The notes beneath the pieces are model-generated. The model worked only from the letters and a program-made list of their open reading frames with translations. It searched no databases and was not told the DNA's origin. 64,000 bases of DNA, taken from assembly GCF_014356525.2 (NCBI RefSeq), contig NC_052510.1, positions 14,060,778-14,124,777 of the forward strand, read 5' to 3'. A program made the translations under genes and the position numbers. Positions 1 to 12,800 of the stretch are shown here, piece after piece (position 1 is the first letter of the stretch; each line of letters opens with the position of its first letter). Source of the stretch: Nilaparvata lugens (Eukaryota > Arthropoda > Insecta > Hemiptera > Delphacidae).

Positions 1-1594
1 TTGGACAAGCACGCAACATACTCGTAAACAAATAACAGCTGCCACACTCCATTGTGCTCATACATCTCACGTCCCAATTCAATATTCAATATCAACTATT
101 GTGTTAATTAATTCTTCGTGGTACAGTTTTATATGGGTTTTCCATCAATATATTGATTGAACTCACAACCAAGTTATGCTGTCAACATGATGGAACTGGA
201 GTAGATCAAAGATCAATTTGAGAAGAATTATGATATTATTCTAAGTACTCATTTCTTCTAGATAGAATTAGATCTGAACAGATTCATTCTAAATCACATT
301 CGGAATCATTCGAAATATTACCCGTATATACTCTAATATATTGATAATTCAAAATTTTTGACAAAGCAATCAATGGAAAACATATTAATCTTATATCTCA
401 AGTTAAACACTCACAATATGTGAATGTACAACATGCAGGTGTGCCCAAAAAGTCATCCTCACAAAAAAGTTTTGATTAAACACGGACGCAATACAAAACA
501 AGGACGCGAAATCATGCTATTGGATGATCAACGAACAAAATCACAGTTGATTATGGTAGCTATTAGCTACAACCACAATCACATTAAATTTGAGCTTGCA
601 CTTGAGTAAACAAGTAGCTATTGATGTATAATTTATTTCCTGTATTGTTTTAAAATAATTAATCGTTTCTAATTTGTATTTTCCCCTTATTTTAATAATC
701 ACCTCGTATTCCATATCTCTCTCATATTTAGATCTGGCAGTTCAGTTGGAAGCGAAAAATTATGATTTAATTTGATCTTACAAGGTTTCCTAATCTATAT
801 CAATGCGTTTGCTGAACGTCGTTCATTTTCAAGTGTCAAATTCATCACTGCAACATAATTGATCATTCATCAATTCAGACTTTGGTTTTAAATAAAGGCA
901 GCGATTCAATTCAATTCATCACTAGGTACCGGGCATAATATTCAATCCCAAAAGTTCGAAACTGAATTTTAATTCAAGCTACAGATAAGTTATAGTTGAA
1001 TCACAATTATTTTGGAAGAAGGGAACCACGCTTCTGCTCCCTATACTACGACCTCAATAGGCCTACAACGCTGCGATGAAATAGCACTGGGAATAAAAAA
1101 AGGCGATTGATGAGCCCTTATTGAAGGGTGAAGTGCAAGAGTAAAAGTGGCGAAGCGAAGAGGCATCGGCTTATTGCGTATAGCTGATGTCATGGACAGA
1201 TTTGACGTGCCTCGCAAATTCCTCTTTACTATCACAACCCTCTCTTCTGTACCCTTCTTACCTCTTCACCCAATTTCTCCCTTGCCCTTTTGCCCCTCGC
1301 TTGTCCCTTCTAACCGGTTCTTTATCCCTGATCTTCGGGCCGTGACTAATTGCTTCATCCTCAGCTCACTTAGTCCCTTGCTCGATTCCTGAGCCACGGT
1401 AATCCCCGCCTTGTAATCCCTGTCGTCCGAGGCTGAATTGACATTGGTGCCGCTTTCTTCATGTCGATCACGTCCAGTCTCAAGATGGCAGACCCATGGA
1501 GCTCAGCTATGGTATTTGTATAATCATAGATAAATAATTATTCTTCTATGAAGTAATTTAAAAATGAAATTATCTAAATTTACTGGAATTAATC

Positions 1595-2035
1595 CATAAG
1601 GGAATGGTGAGCGTTAAATATGTAATCCAATATCAGCTTTAGACTCAAGATGCAGAAAAAATTTATGGAAAAGTGTTTTACTCAGCCTAGTATCAACTAG
1701 ACATGAAATCATGTGAATTCACTGAAAATATTATTTACAAGGGAATACGATTGGTTGAAATTTTAAATCTTTTATCAACTTTAGTCTCAAGATGCAGAAA
1801 GATTGATTAAATAATGTTCTCAACTTCATTTAATAATAGAGATTCAGAAATATTGATGAAAAAGCGTTTCACTCTAAGGTATAATCATGTTTTAAGCATG
1901 AAATCATGTTAATTCATTGAAAATATTATTCACAAGGGCATAGGAATCAGTGAAATTTAAAATCTCATATCAACTTTGGCCTCTAGATGCTGAAAGATTT
2001 ATAAAAAAGTTCTCAACTTCAGTTTATAATAAATA
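1595..2035. repeat. degenerate tandem repeat, about 3 units of 140-195 bp
   Basis: Three successive blocks share the same order of motifs: ATAAGGGAAT / ACAAGGGAAT / ACAAGGGCAT (near 1597, 1738 and 1932), then a TATCAACTTT-like segment, CTCAAGATGCAGAAA and ATGAAATCATG. The units differ by many substitutions and small indels, so this is an old local duplication with no coding potential. Confidence 0.6.
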
Positions 2036-2551
2036 TAGTATCAGAACTGTTTCTGGACGTATTTATGTATACATTTTTTCTCACAAGCGAGTGAGAATAG
2101 TTCTACCTGTGAATGCAGTGTTATTATAAGAGTAAACAGAGCACTGTTTTATGAGCATTGTTTTCTAATTACGTGAATCAGTATTCAGATCAGTAGCAGA
2201 ATGTAATTTCTCTTCTACTTTCTGTGAAGTAGTGAAGCAGATATTATTGTGGTTCAATTACTTCAAATAAAAAGATTTATAGTTATCAAAACCACAAATT
2301 TATTCATAACGAGATATCGCTTGTGCACCATTTTCCACATCTCTGGTAAAGGCCGAAGTACAGATCAATAAATTAACAAATTAATATATTTCCTCCTCTC
2401 AATAAATCATATAATCACGTATATAATATCCTAAACTGTTTACTTCTTCCAGTAAATGTAATCAGCTTACAAAATAAAAGTAATTTATCTTACCATGAAT
2501 GTCTGATATGATAAGTACAAAATAGTAGATATGATGAGTTCGAAGCTGTAC

Positions 2552-2743
2552 GATTAGTAGACGAATGGCCTGTTAAGGTGAACGTCTGCCATTGGTCTGG
2601 AGAAGCCCCATCCACAAATGTTACGATGTCAGTTTTCAACCGCCATTGCAGTGACGTTTAAGTGAGGTGCTGATTGTAGGAAAGGAATCTCTAGGCCAAT
2701 GGCATAATATGTTTACCTTAACAGATCATTCGTCTACCAATCA
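2552..2743. mobile_element. MITE with ~47-bp imperfect terminal inverted repeats
   Basis: The left end (2552-2598) begins GATTAGTAGACGAATGGCCT. The right end (2693-2743), read on the minus strand, begins TGATTGGTAGACGAATGATC. Both continue through TGTTAAGGT and end in GCCATTGG(T/C)CT. The element is about 190 bp with no ORF, as expected for a non-autonomous DNA transposon. I could not see a clean target-site duplication, so its superfamily is unknown. Confidence 0.7.
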
Positions 2744-3607
2744 TAACGCGTGTTCATCGAGCTGCTGCTTTGGCTTCAGTTTACCAAACAGTGATTGGCT
2801 GGCAATGGTGTAGAAACCGAAACCAGTATTCCGTAACTCTAATTGATTTGTTGTTGTAATAGCAACAAGTATTTTCATTCAAAGTCCTTCCTTTAAATTC
2901 ACAATTGAATTTTTATGAAAAAACCGTGATTTTTTGTTTTGGAAGCTCCATGCTACATCCTAATATTTATGCAGTTTCCAAGTGATATATTGTGCTTATG
3001 ATAATCATTATAATAAAAAATTCAGGAAGGAATCAGTATTATTCTCAACATTTATAGGGAAATTGATGATAGAGTTTCATACTAGAGATTAATAAATATG
3101 CAGGTAACTGAAATCCATCAGTAATCATCAGGCTTCTCTGTAGCCAAATATTGTTAGAGAGAATCAAATGAAACTACTATACTTTCGTGAAACGAGCAAA
3201 ACTCTTCTGATTGCATCTCTTACATGATTAAAAATCAAATTGAGCATACTGCTCTCTTGCATCCAATAAAAACAATCCAGACTATAATGTAAGCTAAAAT
3301 TTTCATAATCGAGTTATGAATAATGATAGATATGACAGTAATAAATTGGAAATCAATATTGATAGAATTATTGTGAATCGTTATCGGAAACAATGAAAGA
3401 GGAGTCAGCAGTATGAGACCAGCCAGTTCAGGCCGCTCTGTCTCTTTCTAACATGAGTTAATGTATCATCTACACTCTCTCTGAAAATTGGGGTGATTTT
3501 CCGAGTGTCCAACAAGGAAAATAACGTCTTACTAAAGGCAGTCGTGGCCGAGTATTAGATTGGAACACAGCCTGGACGGGTTCAGAGGCAGAGCTGAAAA
3601 TTCTAAA

Positions 3608-3647
3608 ATGTTCGGAAAAGTGACCTGTTTGTTAATTATTTTGATCG
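3608..3647 (+). CDS. beat: beat exon 1: start codon and signal peptide
   Basis: The exon encodes MFGKVTCLLIILI plus the first base of a Gly codon, then a GTGAGTG donor at 3648. Exon 2 begins with GC after a TTGCAG acceptor, so the split codon becomes GGC. The resulting N-terminus has a Lys4 n-region, a hydrophobic core and a small-residue end (GCTG), a plausible signal peptide cut near residue 17. The ATG lies in a TCTAAAATG context and is the first ATG after the in-frame stop at 3533. The exact phase match and the signal-peptide character support the assignment, but no transcript is available and the next exon is 13.4 kb away. Confidence 0.75.
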
Positions 3648-3777
3648 GTGAGTGAGAACTATTTGAACATATTGCAATATCAAATCTTATTACATTATCG
3701 AAAGCTCGGGAGTCTAGGGCGGGCTTCCTTTTTAAAATTCTCAAGAATACAAATTTTTCAAGTGTAAAGTAACAATT

Positions 3778-3826
<49 letters not shown>

Positions 3827-6800
3827 TAGAGGTCAAATTGTATATGTCTTACAATATGACAAAATTAACCCTTAAGTGGTCGCGCAGCTTTTTGAAACAC
3901 AAGTGCTCGCATGGGGTGTTCAGAACACCCCAAATGAAAAATTTTATAACTGCTTTCCTTCTTGTTACTAAGGGAAGAAACTATTTTTAAACAATAAAAT
4001 GGACTCCCCTGATATCATTGTGCTTACACTCATGTGATTTCAAAATTTAGTTTATAATTATCAGATTTTTAAATAAAAGATCACCAGATTTCGAGTCAAG
4101 CTGTATTTGTACAAGTTTTGTAAAAAATATATATATTCAGAATAATGTTTTTCTTGTTTTCAATGTTTTACTGCATTGAATATGAATAATACTAAATTAA
4201 TCCCATGAATTTCAATCCAATCATGCTTTCCATGACATGGCAGCTCATATCCAAATATGACCAATTCATATATTATGCGAGAAAGTGTAACAGAAATTTT
4301 TACTAAATAGGTAACTTTATATTGATCTGAAATTGACATAGAATATGAGGAAAAGTAAATTTAGGCCATGTTCAACTTACATTTTATTTTCATCAACATA
4401 ATTCACCTAGTTTAGGCAATTGTTACATACTGTTTTCATGTGTCAGTAACTCAACAAAAAGTTACTTTAGTAGTCGCGCGGGGTGTTGCCGACACCCCAA
4501 AGACAATTGAAGAGATCTTACTCATACAATTAGTGTCGCAGAACTAGTTTTTTGATTTGGTTCTCTCACTCATGCACTGGTTTGAAGGTACTGTACCGGT
4601 CAGCAGGTTAGCCAATCGATCAATCAAGCTAGAGCAAAATTTACCTTACTGGGGTGTTTAAAACACCCCGCGCGACCACTTAAGGGTTAATTGTAATATG
4701 TCTTTGGAAGAACCGTTGATTTTATCTTTTCATGTTTGGAATTTGTTGTATTTATTTATCTGATCGTATTCAGTAATCAAGAAATACTTTTGAGGTTATA
4801 ATTGCTACTCTCAAGATAACCCTTGAATAATTGAAACTATTATTACCTTTATATATAAACTATTGTTTGATTTTATTGTATTTGCTTATCTAATCGTATC
4901 CAGTACTAAGAAGTACTTTTGGAGTTATAATTAATTGCTATTCTCCAGACAAACATTGAATACCTGTAGATATTATTTCCTTTATATATTAATTATGTTG
5001 TATAAAGTCTAGGTTTAGGAGCACAGTTTAATTTCATTTGGCAATTGATCTCTTTTATACACTATGTTGAATATTCCTTTAAGTGAACAAATACTCAGTG
5101 TGATAGCTTATAATTGAGATTAACCCAATGAAAGAATTTCATTATCAGTACTGTTAGTTCATGAGTACAGTTTTGCTACATCTTTCCACTAATTTCCTTG
5201 TACAGTATTTACCGATTATTGAAAATGTCTATGTTGAGCTGAAATGAATAATTGATGTATGATCGAATGAGATTGGATATAACCTATGACATAACCTTAT
5301 GTCAGATATTGAGGGAAATACCAATTGTTTCAATTAAACATGATCAGATAGCCCTACAAGTAGTTAGGGAATGACGATTGAGATAAGGAGTAGTTATGCG
5401 AAGCTTAATGCATGCACAGTCTGAATTGATGACATAATAATTGAAATTCATAATTCCTTGTTTGGAAGTAGCGTTGTTTATTAAATGTTTATCAATTTTT
5501 AATATGTTTATTTAATTAATGGTTATTAATTTTCGTTTTGTTCATTAATTTTTCTTTGCTATACTCTAACTTGTAAAGATAGATTTATTTATTATCAAGC
5601 TGTTTCGTAGATATTTCGTTGGTGAATTAATTATTTCAATTTATTATTGAATTTGGAGACTCTTGATAGTATTCCTCACAAAGTAGTATAATTTTCCGAT
5701 TCTGGCTCAGTAGTAAAAATTTGCCGATGCTGGCCCAGTAGTATAACTTTCTAAATATATATTGATAGGGATTTTATAATTAGAAATAGTTTTAGTGTTA
5801 AGCTTAGTAAGGGATCGTTTTGGCAAGGCCATCTGTGTGCCCCACGAAGGGCGGATAATTTAAACCTGCTTAGGCCTACTTGGGAATTCGTGTATCTCTG
5901 CCTTACCACCCCACCCGTATTTCGGTTACAGATACAACTTATAATATATTTGGAGTCAGTTTTCTCTAACGGTTTTCAAAATTCTGGGAAGCGCTTCAGA
6001 TTTTTTGATGAAGAGTTATATTGATCCTGCATCTTTCCCAAGAATACAACTCAGTAAAGTTCAGGTCAATTCTCGAATGGAAATTCCACTTTCATCACAG
6101 GAAGTAAGTTAAAATTCTATAAAGAATTCAGCTTATTGAAAACTTTTGATCCCGTGAAACTTTTAGATCCTGACAGCTTTGGAATGTTTGGCTGAGAGAA
6201 CGTCACTTTCTCCCGGCAGTGCAACAACCAAATTACTTTTTTATCAACACACTTTTAGCCTAATGGATTACCGAAACGTGATAAGTTTGTTCCAGATCAT
6301 TGTCTGAAATAATATTTATAACGTTTTCCACGATTAAAAGGTGATTTTATATCAAACAAAACGATAAATAAATATTCAATTCCAAGCATCCTTTCAAGTG
6401 CCAGTAAGCATCAACTGGAGAGTTAGAAATAGAAGTCAATTCAACTTGACCTTTGAAGTATGATAACGTATTCTCGAAGTTTGGAAGTCTATGAAGTAAG
6501 GTTTTGATACTTCTGCCAGGTTTATTCAGTTCTCTAGGATATGATTTATCTATCAGAACACATCATTAACAACTAGCCTTTGCTGATAGTTCAACGTCAA
6601 TCAAATCAATAAAATAAATAATTGAACATTTAATTGTGAGAAATACTCATTACGGAGTACTATGGATGTGCAAGTTGTGATAACCCTTCAATAAACTTCA
6701 AATCGACTTTTGACATTGCAGTGGAAATATAATCGACTTTCAGTTTCAGATGCCCCAGCACAATACCCATCTCATTTCCAATGCATTTAACAAATTTTTT

Positions 6801-9800
6801 TGATTATCTAATTCGACAATAATTTGAGATACAATGTAAGTTTGATTCTATTGAGAATAAAACTATTGGGTGGGTAAAATGCGGCAATGAGCAAGAAGCT
6901 ATTATGAGCCAAAGGAAAAATTCAATTTTTTAATTTCTTAGACAGTGACAAACTTTCTCTGTTGTACTGAAGGTGATGTTTTACTCTAGATACTAGTCGT
7001 CTCGAATACGATTTAGTACTTTCTAAGTAGTTGTGAAATAGCTCTATTCACGTTAAAAATTGAAATTGAATGGAAAGTAATAGTAATAATATCGAGTCAG
7101 GTCTGGTTCAGGTCTGGTGTCAGAGTTTTCAGGTCTTAGCTAATCATTTCAGGGCCTCTGACAATACATATCGACTGCTTTTCAGGCAGCCGGGACCGAT
7201 GGCTTAACGTGAAAAATAAAGCTAAGATATTGCTTATTAGGATGTACAGATAGTATGAATATTTGGAAGCAATGTAATGGTTTTATAATAAGACTTGATG
7301 GGAGTATTTTCTACGAATCTCCCATCCAACAATCCTGCAATTTCTTATTGTTGTGATGCCAAAAAGAGAGGTGAAGATATTGATTGCCAAGGCAATAGAA
7401 CGAATAAAATATATGAGTGGATATTGTTGTGATGCCAAAAATGAGAGGTGAAAATATTGATTGCCAAGGCAATTGAACGAATGAAATATATGAATAAATA
7501 ATGATTACAAACAATTTAGAGTGACTGGAATACTTTGATTTCTTTTCAAGGAATGGGTAAACCAAGATATGGTGTCTCAAACAATGAGTCAGTGATGCGC
7601 TTCTGCTCATTTGGTGGTAAGTCTTCCAGCAGTCAAGCAAAAGCACGTATCACCATGCATCATTTGATATACGAAGATACATCCATCATTCATTCACCGA
7701 TATCGATCATTTGAATTGTAAATAATCATTGCAACCCACACAGAATTCAGTCACTCACTTGGTATACTGGTAGAGAATGTATCATTCATGCTAAGACATG
7801 TAGGTCGGACATGTAGATCGCTGAATATGCTGTAAATTGAATCATGATACAATCATGTAGCTCGTTCATGTAGAATGTAAAAATGTAGCTTGGATATGTC
7901 AGACACTGAGTATGTTGTAAAAATACGTAAAAATCATAAAACAATCATAATATTGAGACATAAGGAATAAAAATAGAATATTATGGAAGTTTATGTAGTA
8001 GACAATCTTATCATAAGCACGCCTCAATGCACATATCAATGAACTGAGTATAATTTCAAGCATTTCACTAAATTAATAGATTATTGTTATATGTTTGTCA
8101 TTGCTTCATAATGATAAGGTGAATTTCCCACAACTCAGAATTTTTTATACAGATCACGTTGGCATAACCAATATGTATTTTTCATAGCATAAAACTGCAG
8201 CCTACTATATTTCTTAGTTTGCAAGCACTAATTCATCACGAATAGTTATAAAATAGTGCGAATAAATTAATAGAATCGAAGGAATATTAGGAGAGTAGTA
8301 TTCATTTCCCACAACTCAGAATTTTTTATACATATCTAATCTTCATATTACGTTGGCATCACCAATATGTATTTCTCATAACATCAAACTGTACTATATT
8401 TGTTAGATTGCAAGCACACCACTAATTCATCACGAATAAACTACTAATTAAATAGTGTGAATAAATTAATAGTATTGAAGAATTATCAGTAGTGGTAGCC
8501 AGAGAGAATAGAATAGAAAGTTCTTCTCTATGAAACTATGTTATAGTTCTAATCTCTCTGCTAGTAGCCTACAAAATAGCAAATGGATCTTACTGGGTTC
8601 AAAAACGTTTTATCCTAGTTATTATTATCAATAACATGGTCGGAAACTTTTTCCTCAAAAACTATTCATCCACAATATTATCAGCATATTTTGTAATATT
8701 TGCTTATCCACTAGAATATTTGCTTTGTTCACTTCGTTATATTCCATTTTGTAGTGTTGCATTCTGTATAATAATTATCATTCTTATCATAACTTACTCT
8801 ATGAAAAGTATTCATGAAGTAATCTATAATACAATCAATTATTCAAAATAGAACGTGATTATCCGATTAAGCTGTTGAAATCGTATCGATTATTTCTGAT
8901 TCAGCAAGAAATTCTATTGAAGCTTGATTGAAACTAGTGACTTCCAAAGTGTAATTAGGATTGACTAAAATATTTTTAACTATCCTTCAATTGAAAAAAT
9001 GAGACACTATTATCAGTTGTTATATGGATCTGATATTCATATTATGTTCGCTTTATCAATATGTATTTCTCATAGCATTAAAATGTACTATATTTTAATT
9101 GATTGATTGTTTCGTTATTATCAAAGACTGGCATACGATTTTAGTTCAGGGCTCAGGCACACCAGTGTTTGATAATGATAACCAAAACAGTAGTGTTTAA
9201 GATATGTTTCCTCAGCAACACTTTCATGTTTGAGTTGTTTCTGTACACATTCGTCAAATTGGTATTGGTTATTGATTCTATGATTTGTATTAAAACTACA
9301 TGGTGTCAGGAGTTGGACACTATAAGTTATTATATTTAGGAAGTGGTAGTGAAACTTTGAACTTCACTACATTGAATTTCATTATTACCACAATGTATGT
9401 ATTTTATGAACACCGATGTTTCTGCATAACCCCGTAGCTATCAACTCTCAACAGAATAATTTGTGATGTTCATTATTCAATGTTCATCATACAAGATCAC
9501 ATCCTGTCGATTACATGGGACCATCCATGTAGATGTCAGAGTATACAAGCTAGTTTCAAAACTAGCACCAGATTTGGTGCAACATGTTCATCTGGTGAAG
9601 TTGGCGAATGAACATGTAGGCAGCGAAGCATGTTCTAACTGCAAGTTCAACAAGCCAAAAGCAGCAGGCATCAGCATGTCTTGGAATAACAAGATACTGA
9701 ATAACACGTAGTGGGCTATGGGCTATGGGCTATCCTTCCCTCAAGCACTTTTCTGTTGAGAACTTTCCAACACGCAAATAACTTTTATTGTTATTTCAGA

Positions 9801-12800
9801 CACTTGAGTGTCCTATCTTGACTGCTCTTTCTATACACCTCAGACTTCAATTCCCAGTCCCTTATATTCTTCTTCAACAATGTTTTCCATGCAATATAGC
9901 AACAAAATACTGAAGTGTAACTGGGTAACCTCCAGAACAACTAGTTTTATACTATTACAACTAGAGAGCATAGGATGATGTAGAATAGATGTATTCTAGG
10001 TACATTGATAGGATGTAATATTGCAACGACCTGTTAAAATTAAACCTTGAAAATTGTACTATTTTATCTTTCGCCGACGATACAACTTTGATTTTTAGCG
10101 GAGACACATGGGAAGAAACGTTCAAAGTTGCAAATAATGGTTTGAAAATAGTTCAACAATGGCTTGAAGATCATATACTAACCCTAAATGCAAAGAAAAC
10201 TAAATATATAACTTTCTCACCCACCGTAATTGGTCAACCATCAATAGATCTTGAACTTTCTATAAAAAAATCAAAGAAACATAACAATGGCACCCAAATA
10301 ATGAATGAGGTCGCCCACGAAAATATACCTTTAGAAAGAGTGCAATCTATAAAATATCTTGGTATTTTTGTAGATCGCCATATCAAATGGAACATTCACC
10401 TAGAGTACCTCTGCTCAAAATTGAAATATCTCATCTATATTTTCTATAAAATAAATAAAATTAAAAACAGGGAGATAATAAGAAAAATTTATTTTGCATA
10501 TGCACACTCCTTATTCCAATATATCATTGAGGTGTGGGGTGGAGCTTTTGATACGCACTTGAGAAAACTGTTTGTCCTCCAAAAACATATTATAAGAGCA
10601 GCTCTAGGGAGACCACGTTTGTACCCAAGCCGAGATATTTTTATTGAATTTGATGTACCAACATTGAGGCAAACGTTCATGAAAACCGTAATACTCTACA
10701 TAAACAAGAATCACTCTCTATTTTCAGCTCGCACTACCCCTTACAATATGCGAGTAAATCATTTCAATAGATACAATATGCTTTTGATCAAGCTCACTAC
10801 ATGTAGGCATCAATTCTTTTATTACTGTAATATTTTCATCAACTTAGTTCCGTCAAATTTCATTATAGAAAAACCAACTGGTAAATATCACAAAACTGTG
10901 GAAGAGTGGATAAACAGGAATTTCTTTTTTAAATTAACGCTACAATAGATTTAGTTACTCTTAAGTATTCTTTAGTTATTCGTAAGTTTTTGATGATGTT
11001 CAATCATATATATATAATTATTTAAAAAAGCCAAATAGAATAAGTATTCTACAAATTTTAGTTAAGCGCTAAACTTGTTAAATCTAATAATGTAGACTCA
11101 CTGCTGGCTCTCAAGTTCTTACTTATGCCAGCAGTTGCCAAAATAAAGATAAATTAAGTTTTCATCTAATAATTAAGTTGAGTTTTGCTTATTTGTTTAA
11201 CACTTTGTAACTTAATATATTGTAATATTGTAATTTTGTTTTGGCAATAAATTTCAATTTCAATTTCAATTCTATACTATCTGATTTCAACTATACTACT
11301 TTCTATAGTAAATAATTAAGATACTCAATAATTTGATATGATGTTTCGAATCGTATAGCCTATAATTGGATAATCATAATGATATGGGAGGCGAATACAA
11401 TATTTTGACTATCTTCTACCAGAATATTATCTATTTCCAATACAAATCTACCAAATAATTATTTCGCATTACAGTCCACTTTTCACACATAGAGGTGCAT
11501 TCTATTGCATATTCGATCACAATATATTTTTTGGAAGAAAAATAGCACAAGGACTATCTTATTATTCTATATTTCAATGTTATTACATTAGTGTCATTTG
11601 CATTGTAAATAAATAAATAAATAAATAAATATGCAATAGTAATGTGAATTCTATTATTATTTGAGGTGTTCCGCTATTTCAATTGCATTGGCATTGAATT
11701 TTGTTTTGAGCAATAATAAATTACTATTATAATATGAATGTAATCTGTGATAATTGTATGATATTTGAAGAATACACAGGATAATATGGTATCTCTCTAA
11801 TAGGATCTATAATGCGAATCATTATTTATTTATTGGATAGAGTAAACAATACAATAGTCGGTAAAGAAACACAGACAAAAAATAGTCGGAAATAGAAGTG
11901 CAATCAGTAATCACTGAGTTATTTTTTTTAATAACTGTTTGCTCTTTACTTTAACTAATTTGCTTTTGGATGTTCGCCAGAATATCCACATTTTCATCCA
12001 CTATTTTTACATATCATTTCTTATCACACAACGTCTAATTGGTTATTTACTGTATTCAATTGGATCACAATAAATTCATAAATTATAATATTTCATCTAT
12101 GATTTACTGAAATTGTAATACATTGTGATTGATTAATATTGTTATGCGAATAATGTAAATATCACCTTCCAAATCAATCAATAATAATAATCTTCCCTTA
12201 CTACGATAACTATAATCAATAATAATAATAATTTTTCCCTTATACGATAATTCTCCCTTAATTATTCTTTTATTACGATAGCGATACAACAATTCGTAGG
12301 ATTTTAAATATGAATGAAACACCTCTCCATCAATAGTTACTAACTGAAATATACTCTATTGGCTAAAATTGAACATAGAACAAGAGGAAGTTCTATTGAA
12401 ATTCTAATTAAAATAGGAGTTGAATACGAAACATTCAAATGAAATTCATAGTTAGAGCTTCCTCTCGGGAAAATGAATACTCATCTAAAGTCTCCACGTA
12501 TTCATTGACAATGAAATGAGTTTACAATCAATAACGGCAGACACTGTAATTGAGGAATAATCTCATCTATTTCTGTTGAAAGCAATATTGTTCCTGAGAG
12601 TTGAATATTGTTCATGATCCAGCATCCAATTATTCATTTCGAATGCAGAGAAATATACCGTACTACCTACACAATAATTAAAGCAATCTGATCTTGATTT
12701 TCTTTCATCTGAATCCTTCCGTCATTGTTCCTCCCACGCTAGACAACAACTCAATTTTCCTCATGAAATAAATAAATTTAATGTGGGAGCTGTGATGTTT

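Larger units (their letters stand above)
1..3607. other. 5' flank and putative promoter/5' UTR of the beat gene
   Basis: No coding region could be supported here. The region is AT-rich apart from a more GC-rich stretch at about 1020-1490, which contains short ORFs on both strands without recognisable domains. It also holds a degenerate tandem repeat (1595-2035) and a MITE (2552-2743), listed separately. The transcription start of the downstream gene must lie here or outside the window. I see no convincing TATA box or initiator. An in-frame stop at 3533-3535 precedes the first ATG (3608), so the reading frame does not continue upstream. Confidence 0.5.

Noticed and set aside
1147..1392. 81-codon ORF in the 5' flank as a possible upstream exon of beat
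   Set aside because: No suitable donor matching the beat frame, no signal-peptide or Ig sequence, and the frame is broken before 3608.
7311..7646. 111-codon minus-strand ORF
   Set aside because: It is built on the 76-bp tandem duplication, has no domain, and its two halves repeat the same non-coding unit.
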